Source: Chionoecetes opilio (Eukaryota > Arthropoda > Malacostraca > Decapoda > Majidae). From it: a DNA stretch of 64,000 nucleotides. Below, one piece after another: positions 47,117-58,157 of the stretch (the first letter of the stretch is position 1; every line of letters begins with the position of its first letter). The notes under the pieces are model-generated. The model had not been told where the DNA came from. It saw nothing but the letters and a program-made list of their open reading frames with translations, and searched no databases. The stretch is taken from contig JACEEZ010022462.1 of NCBI GenBank assembly GCA_016584305.1, positions 132,001 to 196,000 of the forward strand. The letters are read 5' to 3'. The translations under genes and the position numbers were made by a program.

Positions 47117-47370
47117 TTACATGTGTGTACCATTCCCAGATTCATATGAAGTGTGTGCTCTGCAGAGTACATATTCTGCTGTTGGAGAATCCTTTACAAA
47201 GCATGCCTGAACTCCTTTAAATTTGCCAGACATATGTGCTGCTCCATCAAAGCCCACATCCACAACCCTGTTCCTGCTCAGTCCAAAATCTTGCAATTTC
47301 TTGGATATCAAAGCATACAAAGTTTTCCGTTGTGTCAGTAGTTTCTTCAATTGTAACAAAATCCTCATGT
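47117..47370 (-). pseudogene. hAT-type (DUF4371-like) transposase fragment
   Basis: The minus-strand frame contains VVDVGFDGAAHMSGKFKGVQA followed by AEYVLCRAH, the central motif (YDGAANMSG...GVQ...YxHCxAH) of ZMYM-like hAT transposases. Adjacent minus-strand text in another frame (HEDFVTIEETTDTTE) is the preceding part, so a frameshift lies near 47330. No element ends were found. Confidence 0.8.
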
Positions 47371-47494
47371 AAGGAACATGAAACATCCATCAGAAGGAAC
47401 ATGAAACATCCATCAGAAGGAACATGAAACATCCATCAGAAGGAACATGAAACATCCATCAGAAGGAACATGAAACATCCATCAGAAGGAACAT
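47371..47494. repeat. 23-bp tandem repeat, about 5 copies
   Basis: aaggaacatgaaacatccat + cag repeats every 23 bases right beside the transposase fragment. Confidence 0.92.
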
Positions 47495-48162
47495 AAAAGC
47501 AACACACGTGCTACTTGTTTCCAAACAAAGTTCTCATTCCATATGGAATGACAGAGATACATGTTTCCCATATTTGGCTAACAGAATGCTATTTAGTTTA
47601 TTTTTAATTCAATGAATAATTGACTTCCCAGGAGCCTCTGCATTGTCTGGCCTTGTCCTATCAGATCTGTTCACCATGTCTCCAGTCACTACTACTAGAG
47701 GTCACAGGTACAGCATTACCATGCCCCACCCATCAACAGAATGCAGACAGGTATTTTAGTATCAGTTGCATCGCTCACTGGAACTGCCTGATAAATGTTG
47801 TTAGTGGTACCTCTATTGAGTCTTCATGAGGGGCCTTCACCAGTCTAGGAGCGGGATTGTTCTCCCTCACTGACTGACGATGCATTCTACACAATCCCAC
47901 AATACAACCCAAAGTATTAATTGATTTATAATAACAACCAATATTTTTTTATTTTCACTAATTTGTACTTCTTGGCTTTAGCCTTAAACTAACAATCTGC
48001 ACGTAGCACACAATTCTGCCCAGTATATTTTCTAGTACCCTAATTGTTAATCGTTAACTGGTGGGCTGGATAACGTCACTTGGATATCTTAGAGTAGCTA
48101 TCCAGGTGAGGATGGAATATCATTTCGTGAACAAAAACACGTCAGAATACGTATAGTATGGT
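47495..48162. other. No feature seen
   Basis: No recognisable exon or element end. Confidence 0.45.
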
Positions 48163-48479
48163 AAAGATCTACAAGACTAACCAACCAATATCTCCTAAAC
48201 AAAACAACCCACTTGTAATTTTACCTTCGAAATGGGTTCAGGGCGCCTCCAACCCTCTTGGAAATTTCTTAAATAAATGGAGATATGTATAAGTTTTCTA
48301 TAAATTGGTTAGCCAAGAAGACGCCATCGATTCCATTATCATGGAAAACTTATGCATATTCCCACCTATTTAGTGAATTTCCATGAGGGATGGAGGTGCC
48401 TGAACCATTTTCCAAGATAAGATTACAAGTGGATTGTTTAGTTCAGGAGATATTGGTTGGTTAGGCTTGTGAATCTTTA
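48163..48479. mobile_element. Foldback element with aaagatctacaag arms
   Basis: The left arm 48163-48299 (ctaaccaaccaatatctcct; cccacttgtaatttta) returns in reverse complement, diverged, at 48343-48479. The loop is about 43 bases. Confidence 0.8.
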
Positions 48480-49707
48480 CACATAGTTTTGACCACCAGA
48501 TTGATTATATTATTTATGGTCCTGTACTAAAGATTTATCATAAACACATCTAAACCAACTCGTGCTGAATATTAATCAAGATTTACCAAAAAACACATAT
48601 AAATCTATCAGGAAAAAACTGCTTCTTCCTGAAAATAGCGGGATGGTCAGAACCAAATAATACCCAAAATCAACAACAAAATAATGTAAGAGGCTAGGTA
48701 AGGGCAAACGCTCCAAACTTAGCAGAGACCATAACAGCAAAACCATGTCATCACAAACACGTCAACAAGCAGATTGCTAGGCAAAACTATATATACAGAC
48801 TTGTGGCAGCTGTTACTGGTGTGATCAAGCAGGAATAGTGTCTTCATTGGTATCAAACTTCACAATGATAAGTCGTTAAATAACGAAAATCTTAAAGTAT
48901 ACTCATTTGCAGTATAACGTCATGTACTTACGTAAATTAAGGGGTCACCACACATCTGAGTGCCAGATTCACTCAATTTTGACATTTTTCATTTTTGTGC
49001 TAAACAACGTAGTATTTTTTTTTTTTTCTTCTTCTTCCTAGCCCCCCCCCGCGTCCCATCCTGGCCACCGCATCATCATAATTATTTGTATAAATTGGAA
49101 AAAAAATATTTTCCCAAGAAATAGGAATGTATACGAACGTTTTCTATCACCTCAATACATTAGACAATGGATAAATAAGAAGTTAGACTAAAGTAACTTG
49201 ATGTTCAATATGATATGGTATATTCGTTGTTTTCTCAAAACAAGTTTATTTTACTTTCACGGCCTACTCCTGCCATTTTTGTAATACAGATCTCAAATTT
49301 TGCACACTTTATACTTGCATACATATGTGTAAAATGACGCAGCGGATTTTGATTACAATGACAGGCGGAATTTCTGGAATTTTTCTTATTCTAGATATTA
49401 CAATATTTTCAGTGACATTTCCAACCTTTTTCAGAGTGATAGGAGAATTTTCCTTCGTAACTTTATTGTTGAATGTTTACAGAATACCCTAAGCTAAATA
49501 TATCATCAAACAAAGAATTTTTCGATTTTATGTAGATTTCCATGACAGCATAACAAAAAAAAAAAAATCCAATAGTAATGAAATTGGTCAGATAATGTAA
49601 ACGCTCACGAAAAACACGATGGAGATAAGATTTTGGCTTTAAAAGCAGCCTGGGAAATTTTGGCATCACCTGTTGTGTGTTCATTTTGTTAATTTAAGGC
49701 AATGGCT
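48480..49707. other. No feature seen
   Basis: AT-rich sequence with T-runs (49015-49027) and a C-run (49043-49050). No supported coding. Confidence 0.45.
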
Positions 49708-50617
49708 TTTATCCCCTTCACACCCAGATCTTGCCTCTATAATAATATAAGCGAAAGTGTGTGTGTCTGTGTGTGTGTGGTATAGGTTCCGCCCCCCGTG
49801 GCGGAATCCCATCATATACCACATTTTTGGAACCAGGTTGACCAGGGGAAGGTTTTAAGCTCACTTATGAGATGATCCGATCACTTTTTTTTTTTTTTTT
49901 TTAGCAGCCTATTAGCGATAGTTGTGAAAAAAAGTGGGTTGCGAGAATTGGGGAAGCCTTGATGTAGGGTGATGGGTAATGGGTGAGTGAATGGGTGGGG
50001 TGATGGGTAATGGGTGTGGGGTGATGGGTGAGTGAATGGGTGGGGGTGATGGGTGAGTGAATGGGTGGGGGGTGATGGGTGAGGGGTGAGGGAATAGATG
50101 GGGGGTGATGGGTGATGGGTGAGTGAATGGGTGTGTGGTGATGGGTAATGAGTGAGTGAATGAGTGGGGGGTGATGGGTAATGGGTGAGTGAATGGGTGG
50201 GGGGTGATGGGTAATGGGTGAGTGAATGGGTTGGGGGTGATGTGAATGGGTTGGCGTTAATACATACATTTCTACATCCATGATTTCAGGAAAGTTAAAA
50301 GGGGCTATCTGGAGAGTCTGTGTTTGGTGGGCCGAAGGCCCACCAAACACAGGTGGTGGGCCCACCAATAGCCCTCCGCAGGAGCTAGCCAAAATGTCCG
50401 CCCGGAGGGCGGCTTTGCGGCTAGTTTGCTATAAAACAATTGTATGTTGTTGAGCCATAAAATTACGAAAAGTAACTTAATATAACACATTAACTAGTGA
50501 ACAAGGATACTTATCAGGTCATATTTATAAAATATTGCTTAGATTCACTAAAAATCGTCTAATGGTACCCAAATTACAATGGAAATAACGTTCAGCTGCT
50601 GGGCCTCAAGGGGTTAA
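49708..50617 (-). mobile_element. piggyBac-like MITE copy 4, split by a Helitron
   Basis: 49708-49735 and 50425-50617 together form one inverted copy of the 44042-44254 family. The first part carries ccccttcacacccagatctt, and the second resumes at tttgctataaaac and finishes at cctcaagggg-TTAA. The left TTAA has mutated to TTTA. Confidence 0.85.
49736..50424 (+). mobile_element. Non-autonomous Helitron, copy 1
   Basis: The 5' end is TCTATAATAATATAAGCG and the 3' end CTAG, preceded by the hairpin ccgcccggagggcgg (50398-50412) eight bases upstream. The next host base is T. The host MITE reads continuously if 49736-50424 is removed. There are no inverted repeats or target duplication, as expected of Helitrons. 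No Rep/helicase ORF; a ggtgatgggtaatgggtgag minisatellite fills about 49970-50260. Confidence 0.9.
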
Positions 50618-50725
50618 TGTTGTTGTTATTGTTGATGGGCAGTGATGTCGAAATCGACGATATTCGCCCATGGTGTACAGCTGTGAATCAATCACAGTCG
50701 TGACAGTTGATCCAGTCTTCCTCAG

Positions 50726-50904
50726 GGGCTACATTCAGAGAGGCTTACTTCCGGTCTGCACGACCTAGCGACTTCCAACAGCTGTTCTGCAGGAAGGCAC
50801 AGGTGAGGCGGAGGCTTTTAATGGGGCCTGTCGGTATCGAGAGCCCACCACTGCCAGACACAGATGTAAACATTGGTTTCAATGTGCTCTTAGATACCAC
50901 ATAG
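50726..50904 (+). CDS. Candidate last exon of the CxxC-module gene
   Basis: The acceptor agtcttcctcag ends at 50725. Entered in phase 1, as 43129-43570 leaves it, the frame reads ATFREAYFRSARPSDFQQL and continues to TAG at 50902-50904 (about 59 codons). An internal donor, CAG|gtgagg at 50803, could end it earlier as a 77-base exon. The phase fit is encouraging. There is no clear AATAAA within about 100 bases downstream, and nothing ties it to the modules, so membership is tentative. Confidence 0.4.
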
Positions 50905-52669
50905 TTATGATGCTTATGTTGTACCTACTTCACATCAGGGATCATCGTTTACCATTTAGATAAAAAATCACATACCATAGCAGTTCTTTTGAGATAAACA
51001 CACAAGTTCGTCCTTATGTGAGCGCACAGGTCAGCGGCCACGGTAGGTGAGCGCCGAGGGGGAGGCGGCGCAGGCAGCCAGCTGGAGGGACCCAAGGGAT
51101 CGTGCCTTCGTCGGGATCAGGCTGGCGGGAAGCACGTCCGGAGATAACGGATTTATCACTATGACATGAGGGGTTCACACTATCGAAAATTTCACACTCA
51201 CAGGCTATAATCTCGCTTGCTTTTCAAGTGAGAGCCTACTCACTAGTTGTCTTTATAGATCATTTATCACTACTAACTACGATATTACATTACTATCTTG
51301 ATATGATTCATCGCAAAATATTACCTCAGTAACTTATAGAAGAGCTATGAATATTTAATTAGACACATGCATGGCAAGATGTATATAATGCCAAACATGT
51401 ACTACGTAGGCTATAGCTGTACATAATGTTCCCCCGCATATTATTGGACAGTATTGAAGGAAAGGCTTATTTAAGAAGTAAAACAAAAAGATAGATGAAT
51501 GTCTTTCAAAAGAACGCTATACATCTATGAAACAAACTATTGAAAATTAAGATTCTGAGAGCATGCCGACATCTGCTCACGCGCACACACACACACACAC
51601 CACATACACACGGTCGATCGACTTAGGATTCCGTCACGAGAGGAGCGTATTCTCCTGCTCTCCTGTGTGTCTGTTTCGTGTTGATAAGCAGTGAACTTGT
51701 GTTTATAGCCGTGCCTAACATCACCCAGAGCCTGCAGACTGTCTAGAGTGCATTGAACGTGAGCAGTAGTCCCGGGGCGGTAGGACACAGGCGACACAGC
51801 GAGGGGACTGGCATCTGTGTGCAACCTGCAAACACCACGCGGGAACATCCTCCATACTGCTGCCTGGGCTATATTTATCCTAAATTCGAGTGAGGTTGGG
51901 CTGTCTTGAAGAGACTGGTACACAGACAAAGTATCACAGAATATTTCCTAATAAGTGGTCCTGTTTCGTGTGATCGTTATAACTACCAGTGAATGTCAAG
52001 ATACACAGGTTAGACCTGCTATTTATAGGATGAATAAACTTTGGTCTAACACGTGTTTGATTGAAGTGCAGATGATGAACACTGAGTCAAAGTCAATAAA
52101 TTACGTGTTGTAATCATGCCTGTCGTCGAGTTTGAACTTGAGAGTGGTAACAAGGTGGTCAGGTCGTGGCAGATGCATCCGCACCAGTATCCCGCGGGGT
52201 GGTGCCGGCCCTTGGACCACGCCGACGATGGAGGAGGAGTAAGAGAAGTCTCGATCTGTTCATGATACTACTCGAGAAAGAGGCCACAGGCGCAACCCCA
52301 ACCTACTGGCCCGAGGAACTTTAGTCTGCCCTATGATGATAATAGAGGTCAGCTGAGAACTGCTAGTCGCCCCTTGATTGCTTTGAGACAATTGCCCTCA
52401 CACCACATTTCCGGCGTTAGATAGCATCCTACAGAACATAATTATATGTAATTATTAAACTCTGCAAGAAGGCTGCTATGAACACACTCATTCATTTTTC
52501 TCTTGGATGAGAATGAATTGTTTCATGGAAAATCGTTGGAATTTGTGAGTTGACTTGAGTTGGGTCGTGTGTGGCTTAAGGGCCACACACGGCTTAGGCG
52601 GTGTTGAGTGCAGCAAGAAAACACTGACGAAGCCCTACGAGTACAAACAAGAGTTGCCAGGCCGGCATT
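50905..52669. other. No gene; possible upstream region of 52670 exon
   Basis: GC-rich patches at 51020-51150 and 52580-52670, an (AC)n tract at about 51582-51600 and an ordinary AT-rich middle. An in-frame TGA at 52625 precedes the ATG at 52670. No promoter motif is certain. Confidence 0.4.
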
Positions 52670-52832
52670 ATGGCGGGGACGAACAACCCCCGGAGGGCTG
52701 CTCTAAACCTCAACTTTCTTCGCGGGACGAGACGCCCCGCGCTGCCCCGAGAGAGGTGTCACTGCGGCGTGTACCAGCCCACCACCACGCCCATACTGGA
52801 GGAGCAGCGCGCCCGCCTCCTCCCGACGCCAG
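52670..52832 (+). CDS. Likely first coding exon of an unrecognised gene
   Basis: The ATG at 52670 (A at -3, G at +4, in-frame TGA 45 bases upstream at 52625) opens 54 codons plus one base to a donor, CCAG|gtaggt, at 52833. The peptide begins MAGTNNPRRAALNL and continues with RCHCGVYQPTTTPI and EEQRARLLPTP. The reading frame looks more protein-like than the two overlapping frames. It sits in a GC-rich stretch, as first exons often do. The next exon is not found and may be outside the window. No family recognised. Confidence 0.5.
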
Positions 52833-53047
52833 GTAGGTCGTGATCACACATACATCACATGAATAAATGTTTACACGTATTACCATAATTCTTATCTATC
52901 TTGTAATACATCAATGATGTATGATTGTTATAATATCACAAAACCCCATTCAACGGCTTGAATCATAAGCTCGTATTCTTAATATCAAGCTTTTCCACAA
53001 ATTATGTTTTATCGAAATGTCCGCATACCTGACCTGACTCGCCAACG

Positions 53048-53110
53048 AGAACATAAAAAAATAAGGAAGCCACAAGAGGCCGTGAGACCTACACGTGGTA
53101 GTTCCCTGTA
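53048..53110 (+). repeat. Dispersed short motif next to (TAA)n
   Basis: aataaggaagccacaagagg, ccgtgagacctacacgtggt and agttcc match the motif at 45785. It is followed by the (TAA)n tract at 53109-53150. Confidence 0.6.
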
Positions 53111-53640
53111 ATAATAATAATAATAAAGTTAATAATAATAATAATAAAGTTTATTTCCACCGGCAGTGGTTATTCGTTACATACAATTATTTTCAAGGTA
53201 ATAGCTACATAAATTAAATTACACAGTTTTGCATTAAAACATTAAAAATATAAAATTAAAAATTGTAAAATAGAAAAATAATCGATATTAAAATATGTAT
53301 ACAAAATATGCTAATAAAAAGTAAAGGAATAAAAGCATTATTAAAAGAAAACAAATATATAAGTAAAATCATTATAAAAGGTACATATAGTTCTACCTAA
53401 GAATGTACTATATACATTAAAAGAAAAAGTTCTATACTAAAATTAATTTCCATCCCGAAGTACAAGTTTGAGTTTAGTTGTGAAAGACTGTAGGGTGTTA
53501 GCATCTTTAACTAGCGACGGGAGGCTGTTCCATAACTTGGGGCCCCTTACAGAGAGAGATCTGGCCCCCATGTCTGTGTTGGTCTTAGGGACGTACAGGT
53601 GATCTCGCTGTCTGGTGGTAACAATAATAAGAAATGTTAG
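53109..53640 (-). mobile_element. 5'-truncated LINE 3' end, copy 1
   Basis: The minus-strand reading frame 53640 down to 53443 encodes the end of a non-LTR reverse-transcriptase ORF (VPKTNTDMGARSLSVRGPKL, then WNSLPSLVKDANTLQ and a stop at 53443-53445). An A/T-rich 3' UTR follows and ends in the (TTA)n tract at 53109-53155. It is truncated on the 5' side. Confidence 0.8.
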
Positions 53641-54371
53641 AATGGCTGGCGCCGCGTTATGGGGAAAGTATGTTTAACTTGCGAATGCTTGTATGTTTGG
53701 CTTAATTGCCGATGCAATTATGCAGTCAATAGCCAAGCCGAAAGCCTCTCCTTTTACTCAGCAGATTATCCTTAACACCATAATCTAATCTATATATATC
53801 TGTCTATCTATCTATCTTTTTTCCCTCGATCATTCAGCATGAAGGTTGTTAATCATTAAATTGTTTGGGAACGTAGGTACATATTATTTCATAAGAGGAC
53901 CTTTAATGCAATATTAATGAATTGTGGATAATCTGACCTGATTATGCCAGGTATGTATGCCAGGTCTGGCATATATATGTATGCCAGAAAATGTCCTACA
54001 TCTACCGTGCCAAAGTGACCTCCACAACAGTGACTTATATGAATACCTTTGTCCGTCTAAAACAATTTATATGCTTCATTAGGAATTTTTGTAGGTTTAA
54101 TAAGAATATCGATGCTGTCACAGAATTGCTTAAAGCATCCAGTATAAAAATAAGAAGAAAATTTGTTCCTTGTACATTGTTCAAGTAAGACATGAAAATG
54201 TCATTGCATATTTGCGATTGCGGACGATTGCGTCATTGCAGTCGATAAAGAATTTCGTTTACCTGAAAATGCATGAGCTCATCATGAAAATTGTTCGCGT
54301 TTTTTAAGGAAAACGGCGCCATCATGCACACAATGTTTGTTGCTCAGGGATATGATGCCCATACACTGTCG
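53641..54371. other. No feature seen
   Basis: AT-rich, with a tctatc run near 53800 and a small gtatgccaggt duplication near 53950. No supported exon. Confidence 0.45.
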
Positions 54372-54730
54372 CAGGCCCGGAGCCAGGACGTGACATTTTG
54401 GGGGACTATTTCCATCGTAGGCTGTACTTTTTTTATACTTTTCCTTCCACTTATATTTATACGAGAATGTCTTTCTGTTAGTCGACTAGTATATTTTTTT
54501 TACTAGAGTTTCTACTAGAATGAATTAATGTAGCTGTATAAAATCAAATCATGTGTCACGAAAAAGTAGTAAATCTGGCTTGAATTTTCGTAGTTTTTCA
54601 ACTTGTGGTAGACAAATCATATACGCTTCTTAGAAAAAAAAACTTAGTTGATGGTTTGGGGGGGCTAATGAGTTTCTTGGGGGGGCTTAGCCCCCCACCC
54701 CACCAATAGTCCTCCGTGGCTACGGGCTTG
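54372..54730. mobile_element. Short hAT-like MITE
   Basis: The left end caggcccggagccagg is complementary, with mismatches, to ccgtggctacgggcttg at the right. Flanking 8-mers cactgtcg (54364-54371) and aactgttg (54731-54738) match at six of eight positions. The G-rich subterminal gggggggcttagcccccc resembles hAT element A. Confidence 0.6.
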
Positions 54731-54804
54731 AACTGTTGTGACTTTGGACAACAGTAAACTGTAGCATTTTAATGTCGTTGATCATGATATTCGATCTACA
54801 TCAG

Positions 54805-55450
54805 TCTATAATAATATAAGCGAAAGTGTGTGTGTTTGTGTGTGTGTGTCCGCTGCAGGTGCCGCCCCCTGTGGCGGAATCCCCTCATATGGCACAGTTT
54901 TGGAACCGGCTCGAGCAGGGGAAGGTTTTAAGCCCATTTATGAGATGATCCGATCACTTTTTTTTTTTTTTTTTTTAGCAGCCTATTAGCGAGAATTGTG
55001 AAAAAAAGTGGGTTGCGAGAATTGAGGAAACCTTGATGTAGGGTGATGGGTAATGGGTGAGTGAATGGGTGGGGTGATGGGTAATGGGTGTGGGGTGATG
55101 GGTGAGTGAATGGGTGGGGGTGATGGGTGATGGGTGAGGGAATAGATGGGGGGTGATGGGTAATGGGTGAGTGAATGGGTGTGTGGTGATAGATTATGGG
55201 TGAGTGAATGGGTGGGGGGTGGTGGGTAATGGGTGAGTGAATGGGTGGGGGAAGATGGGTAATGGGTGAGTGAATGGGTTGGGGGTGATGTGAATAGGTT
55301 GGCGTTAATACATACATTTCTACATCCATGATTTCAGGAAAGCTGGAAGGGGCTATCTGGAGAGTCTGTGTTTGGTGGGCCGAAGGCCCACCAATAGCCC
55401 TCCGCAGGAGCTAGCCAAAAAGTCCGCCCGGAGGGCGGCTTTGCGGCTAG
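54805..55450 (+). mobile_element. Non-autonomous Helitron, copy 2
   Basis: TC start (tctataataatataagcg), the same ggtgatgggtaatgggtgag minisatellite (about 55040-55280), the same hairpin and a CTAG end at 55447-55450. Diverged from copy 1 mainly in the minisatellite and after the initial (gt)n. Confidence 0.9.
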
Positions 55451-55702
55451 TGGGTCATAAAGTGGGGAACGATCCCCGAGGTGACGCCAGAAATATTCAG
55501 AGGGAGTGGGAACAGTGGGTTGGGACTAAGCTCGTCATGCACCCGTGACGCGTGTGTTCATTCAATCAATCAATCAATCATTGGTGTAATTGATTGGTGT
55601 AATACAGTATTGCTGCCCTCTAATTGAGCCGGGTACACATGCGAACAGAACACCGCATCGTAACAAGGCCGTGCTGCGCGCGTAACAAGGTGTAGAATAG
55701 AG

Positions 55703-55764
55703 CAAGGTAAAGATATGCTACGCGTATGCTATGCGTATGCTATGCGTAGCATATCTTTAGCTTG
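55703..55764. mobile_element. 62-bp minimal element, two TIRs of the element-B family
   Basis: It starts caaggtaaagatatgctacg and ends gcgtagcatatctttagcttg, the two ends of element B (31630-33730), with only a gtatgctatgc repeat between. Flanking 8-mers gaatagag (55695-55702) and gaatggag (55765-55772) match at seven of eight positions, so it looks like a mobilised unit and not a random fragment. Confidence 0.75.
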
Positions 55765-55772
55765 GAATGGAG

Positions 55773-57349
55773 TTCGTAACCGAGCCTCGTCGCGTCGCGA
55801 ACTTTCCTGCGTCCCACCTCGCTCATTCGGAGTCAAAATTTTGCAAGTCTTAAATAACTTGAAGCTACCTGAAGCTAAGAAGCACAGCTATGACTGGCTG
55901 CTGTGATGCAATTCAAACATTCATTGCGAAGTGTGTTCACATCCCAACACTATTTTGGGGAATTTTATTCAGTCAATCAATCCTTCATTGTGAGGTTGTT
56001 AAGATGGAGGTGACCCATACGGAAGGTGGGCACATTTTATTTTCTTGTTTGGATTGAGTGAAAGAGAAAGCTACGTACAATTAGTTTAAAGGATAACCTT
56101 GAAATAGTAGAAAAAAAAGTTTCATCAATATTTTCCTAACATTAGCGACAGCAGTTTTGAAATGATCCTTACCAGGAACACTTTTTCCTTGGAAGGTGAG
56201 GATGATCCTAACACCATATAAGAAGAGTTTCTTAATCTGAAGTATAATTCTAATAAAGGTTGATTTTACTTATCTTGGTTTGGAGAAGTTTTGGGAGAAG
56301 CAATTATCAGTTTACATAAAACAAATACTCGTACTTGTTCGTATCAGCGTTGAATGAAGTTTATTTTACATGATTTTGTAGTCATATCACGATTCATAGC
56401 TTATAATAATCCTATGTGCTGGAACAATATAGTTTGCGAGCCACAGCAGTTGCACTCTTATGTGCGTTATCAAGTCAGTGAGAAGTGGTGCAACCCTGTC
56501 AACGAGCTCGCCCCGCCGACGCCTTCGTAAGTTCGTAGGCTGCCAGGCGACACTGCTGACCTTGTCCCACTGATCATGTGACTGATGGTTAACAAAGAAC
56601 ACATTCTTTTATCCTGTGCCGTCTTACCACTTTAGTGAATTATCCGTTGCCCATCGTGATAAGTCGCTATTTGAACACCAGGGACATGAGCTTCAGTACA
56701 TGTGCATCCTAATGTCCTCGGATAAAAAGAAAACCATGAAAACATGTATATATATTATAGTACATAATATGTTCCTTATTTTGGAGGCGTCATACTACAT
56801 GATTTTTTTCTTTATTAAGGCGCCATGGTCCGTGGCCACAGAGATGTCTCTCGGTGGTATCCTTATGGTGTGACGTCACGGGCGATGTAGCAGGCCTTGT
56901 CATCTCGGTGGCCACTCATGGTCCCGCTGCCCCTCCCCCCTCCCCCCACCCTTACAATCCCCCAGCGCTGAAGACCGTCCCCTGGGATGAGAGTGTTTGT
57001 GATCAGCATCCTCATGCGAAACTTTTTTATCTCTTTAAATTAGCTGTGTATGTTTCGAAATCAAGAAGTTTCACTGTCCTGATCAAGCTCTTTATTCCTT
57101 GATCTCCCTGTGTAAAAATGGAGCCAGTTTGGTGTCGCACAAACACGTGGATAGCTTGCCATGCTTGCTGCGTAGTACTTTCACAAATTTACATGATGTC
57201 TGGTCATCTTACGAAAAGTTGACCAAATTATTCCACATTTGATTGTGAAAATAGTACACTGTATGTGTTACTCCTGGTTTACTTGGAAATGATGTTTGAG
57301 ATATGTAATAAAATGGGAAATTAGACTTGGAGGTACTCACTGTCTGTGG
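55773..57349. other. No feature seen
   Basis: Unique-looking sequence. A GC-rich patch at 56860-56990 with a C-run has no convincing splice sites. Confidence 0.45.
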
Positions 57350-57976
57350 TTAAGATACAAAGGAATACAAAGGAAGAACAGACAGCAACAGCCCTACTGG
57401 GCCAAACGAGGCTATCTGTGTGACTACTTTCTACCACTAGTTTCAACGTGTTAGAGGTAAAAGAATAGTAAAGTTGAAGGCTCCTCCCCACCCACCTCTC
57501 CCTCCGGCCGAGGCCGGCAGATAAAAGTGAGAAAAAAAAACCATACAGTATAGAAAAACTGCCATGGAATTTTATAGGAAAGATTGAAGGAGAGACAGAC
57601 TCTAAACTAAAGCTAACGCTACAAAAAAAAGAGTTTACGTAGGGGCGAAGTAATCGAGTGTGGCAGTTGATGCTAAGTATTTATCTAGTTTGTTCTTAAA
57701 TGCCTCAACCGTGTTACTATTAACTACTTGTGCTGGAAGAGAGTTCCATATATTAGCAACTCTATTAAAGAAAAAGTGCTTCGCTTCATGTGACCGAAAT
57801 CGCTTACCAATGATCGTGTATCCATTACTACGAGTAGTGCTTGTCCAATCAATATTCAAATAGTCGTTTATGCTAACATTATCGAAGCCATGGAACATTT
57901 TAAACAATTCTATTAAGTCTCCTCGCAACCTACGTTTTGACAAACTGAACAAGTTAAAGTAATCGTCCAGACCCAT
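57350..57976 (-). mobile_element. 5'-truncated LINE 3' end, copy 2
   Basis: The minus-strand ORF 57976-57635 carries the end of a CR1/Jockey-like reverse-transcriptase ORF (SKRRLRGDLIELFKMFHGF; FFFNRVANIWNSLPAQVV) and stops at about 57635. It is followed by a 3' UTR that ends (minus strand) with the decapod-style words ccagtagggctgttgctgtc and ttccttgtattcctttgta. Cut off on the 5' side just before 57976. Confidence 0.88.
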
Positions 57977-58157
57977 TTTTTCTTTGCATAATTATGTTGA
58001 ATGGTCATTCAAAATACCTAATCCACAAAAAAATATTAATTTCCACGCCTTATTTCCCTAGAAACATGACTTTTGTAAAAAGCGCGGGAAAAACAACAGC
58101 CCCATTCCAGCCGTGGCGGGAAACTTGCTGGCGACGTCACACGAGTGAGCCTCCCAG

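Noticed and set aside
49901..50392. 163-codon His/Pro/Ser repeat ORF on the minus strand, and a 133-codon relative at 54928-55329
   Set aside because: They translate the minisatellite inside the two Helitron copies. No start context or conserved domain.
52555..52836. 93-codon ORF overlapping the candidate first exon
   Set aside because: Starts at a non-ATG codon, and the other frame from ATG 52670 reads more like a protein and ends at a donor.
56854..57102. 82-codon ORF in GC-rich sequence
   Set aside because: Pro-rich middle is a C-run translation; no convincing splice sites or homology by eye.
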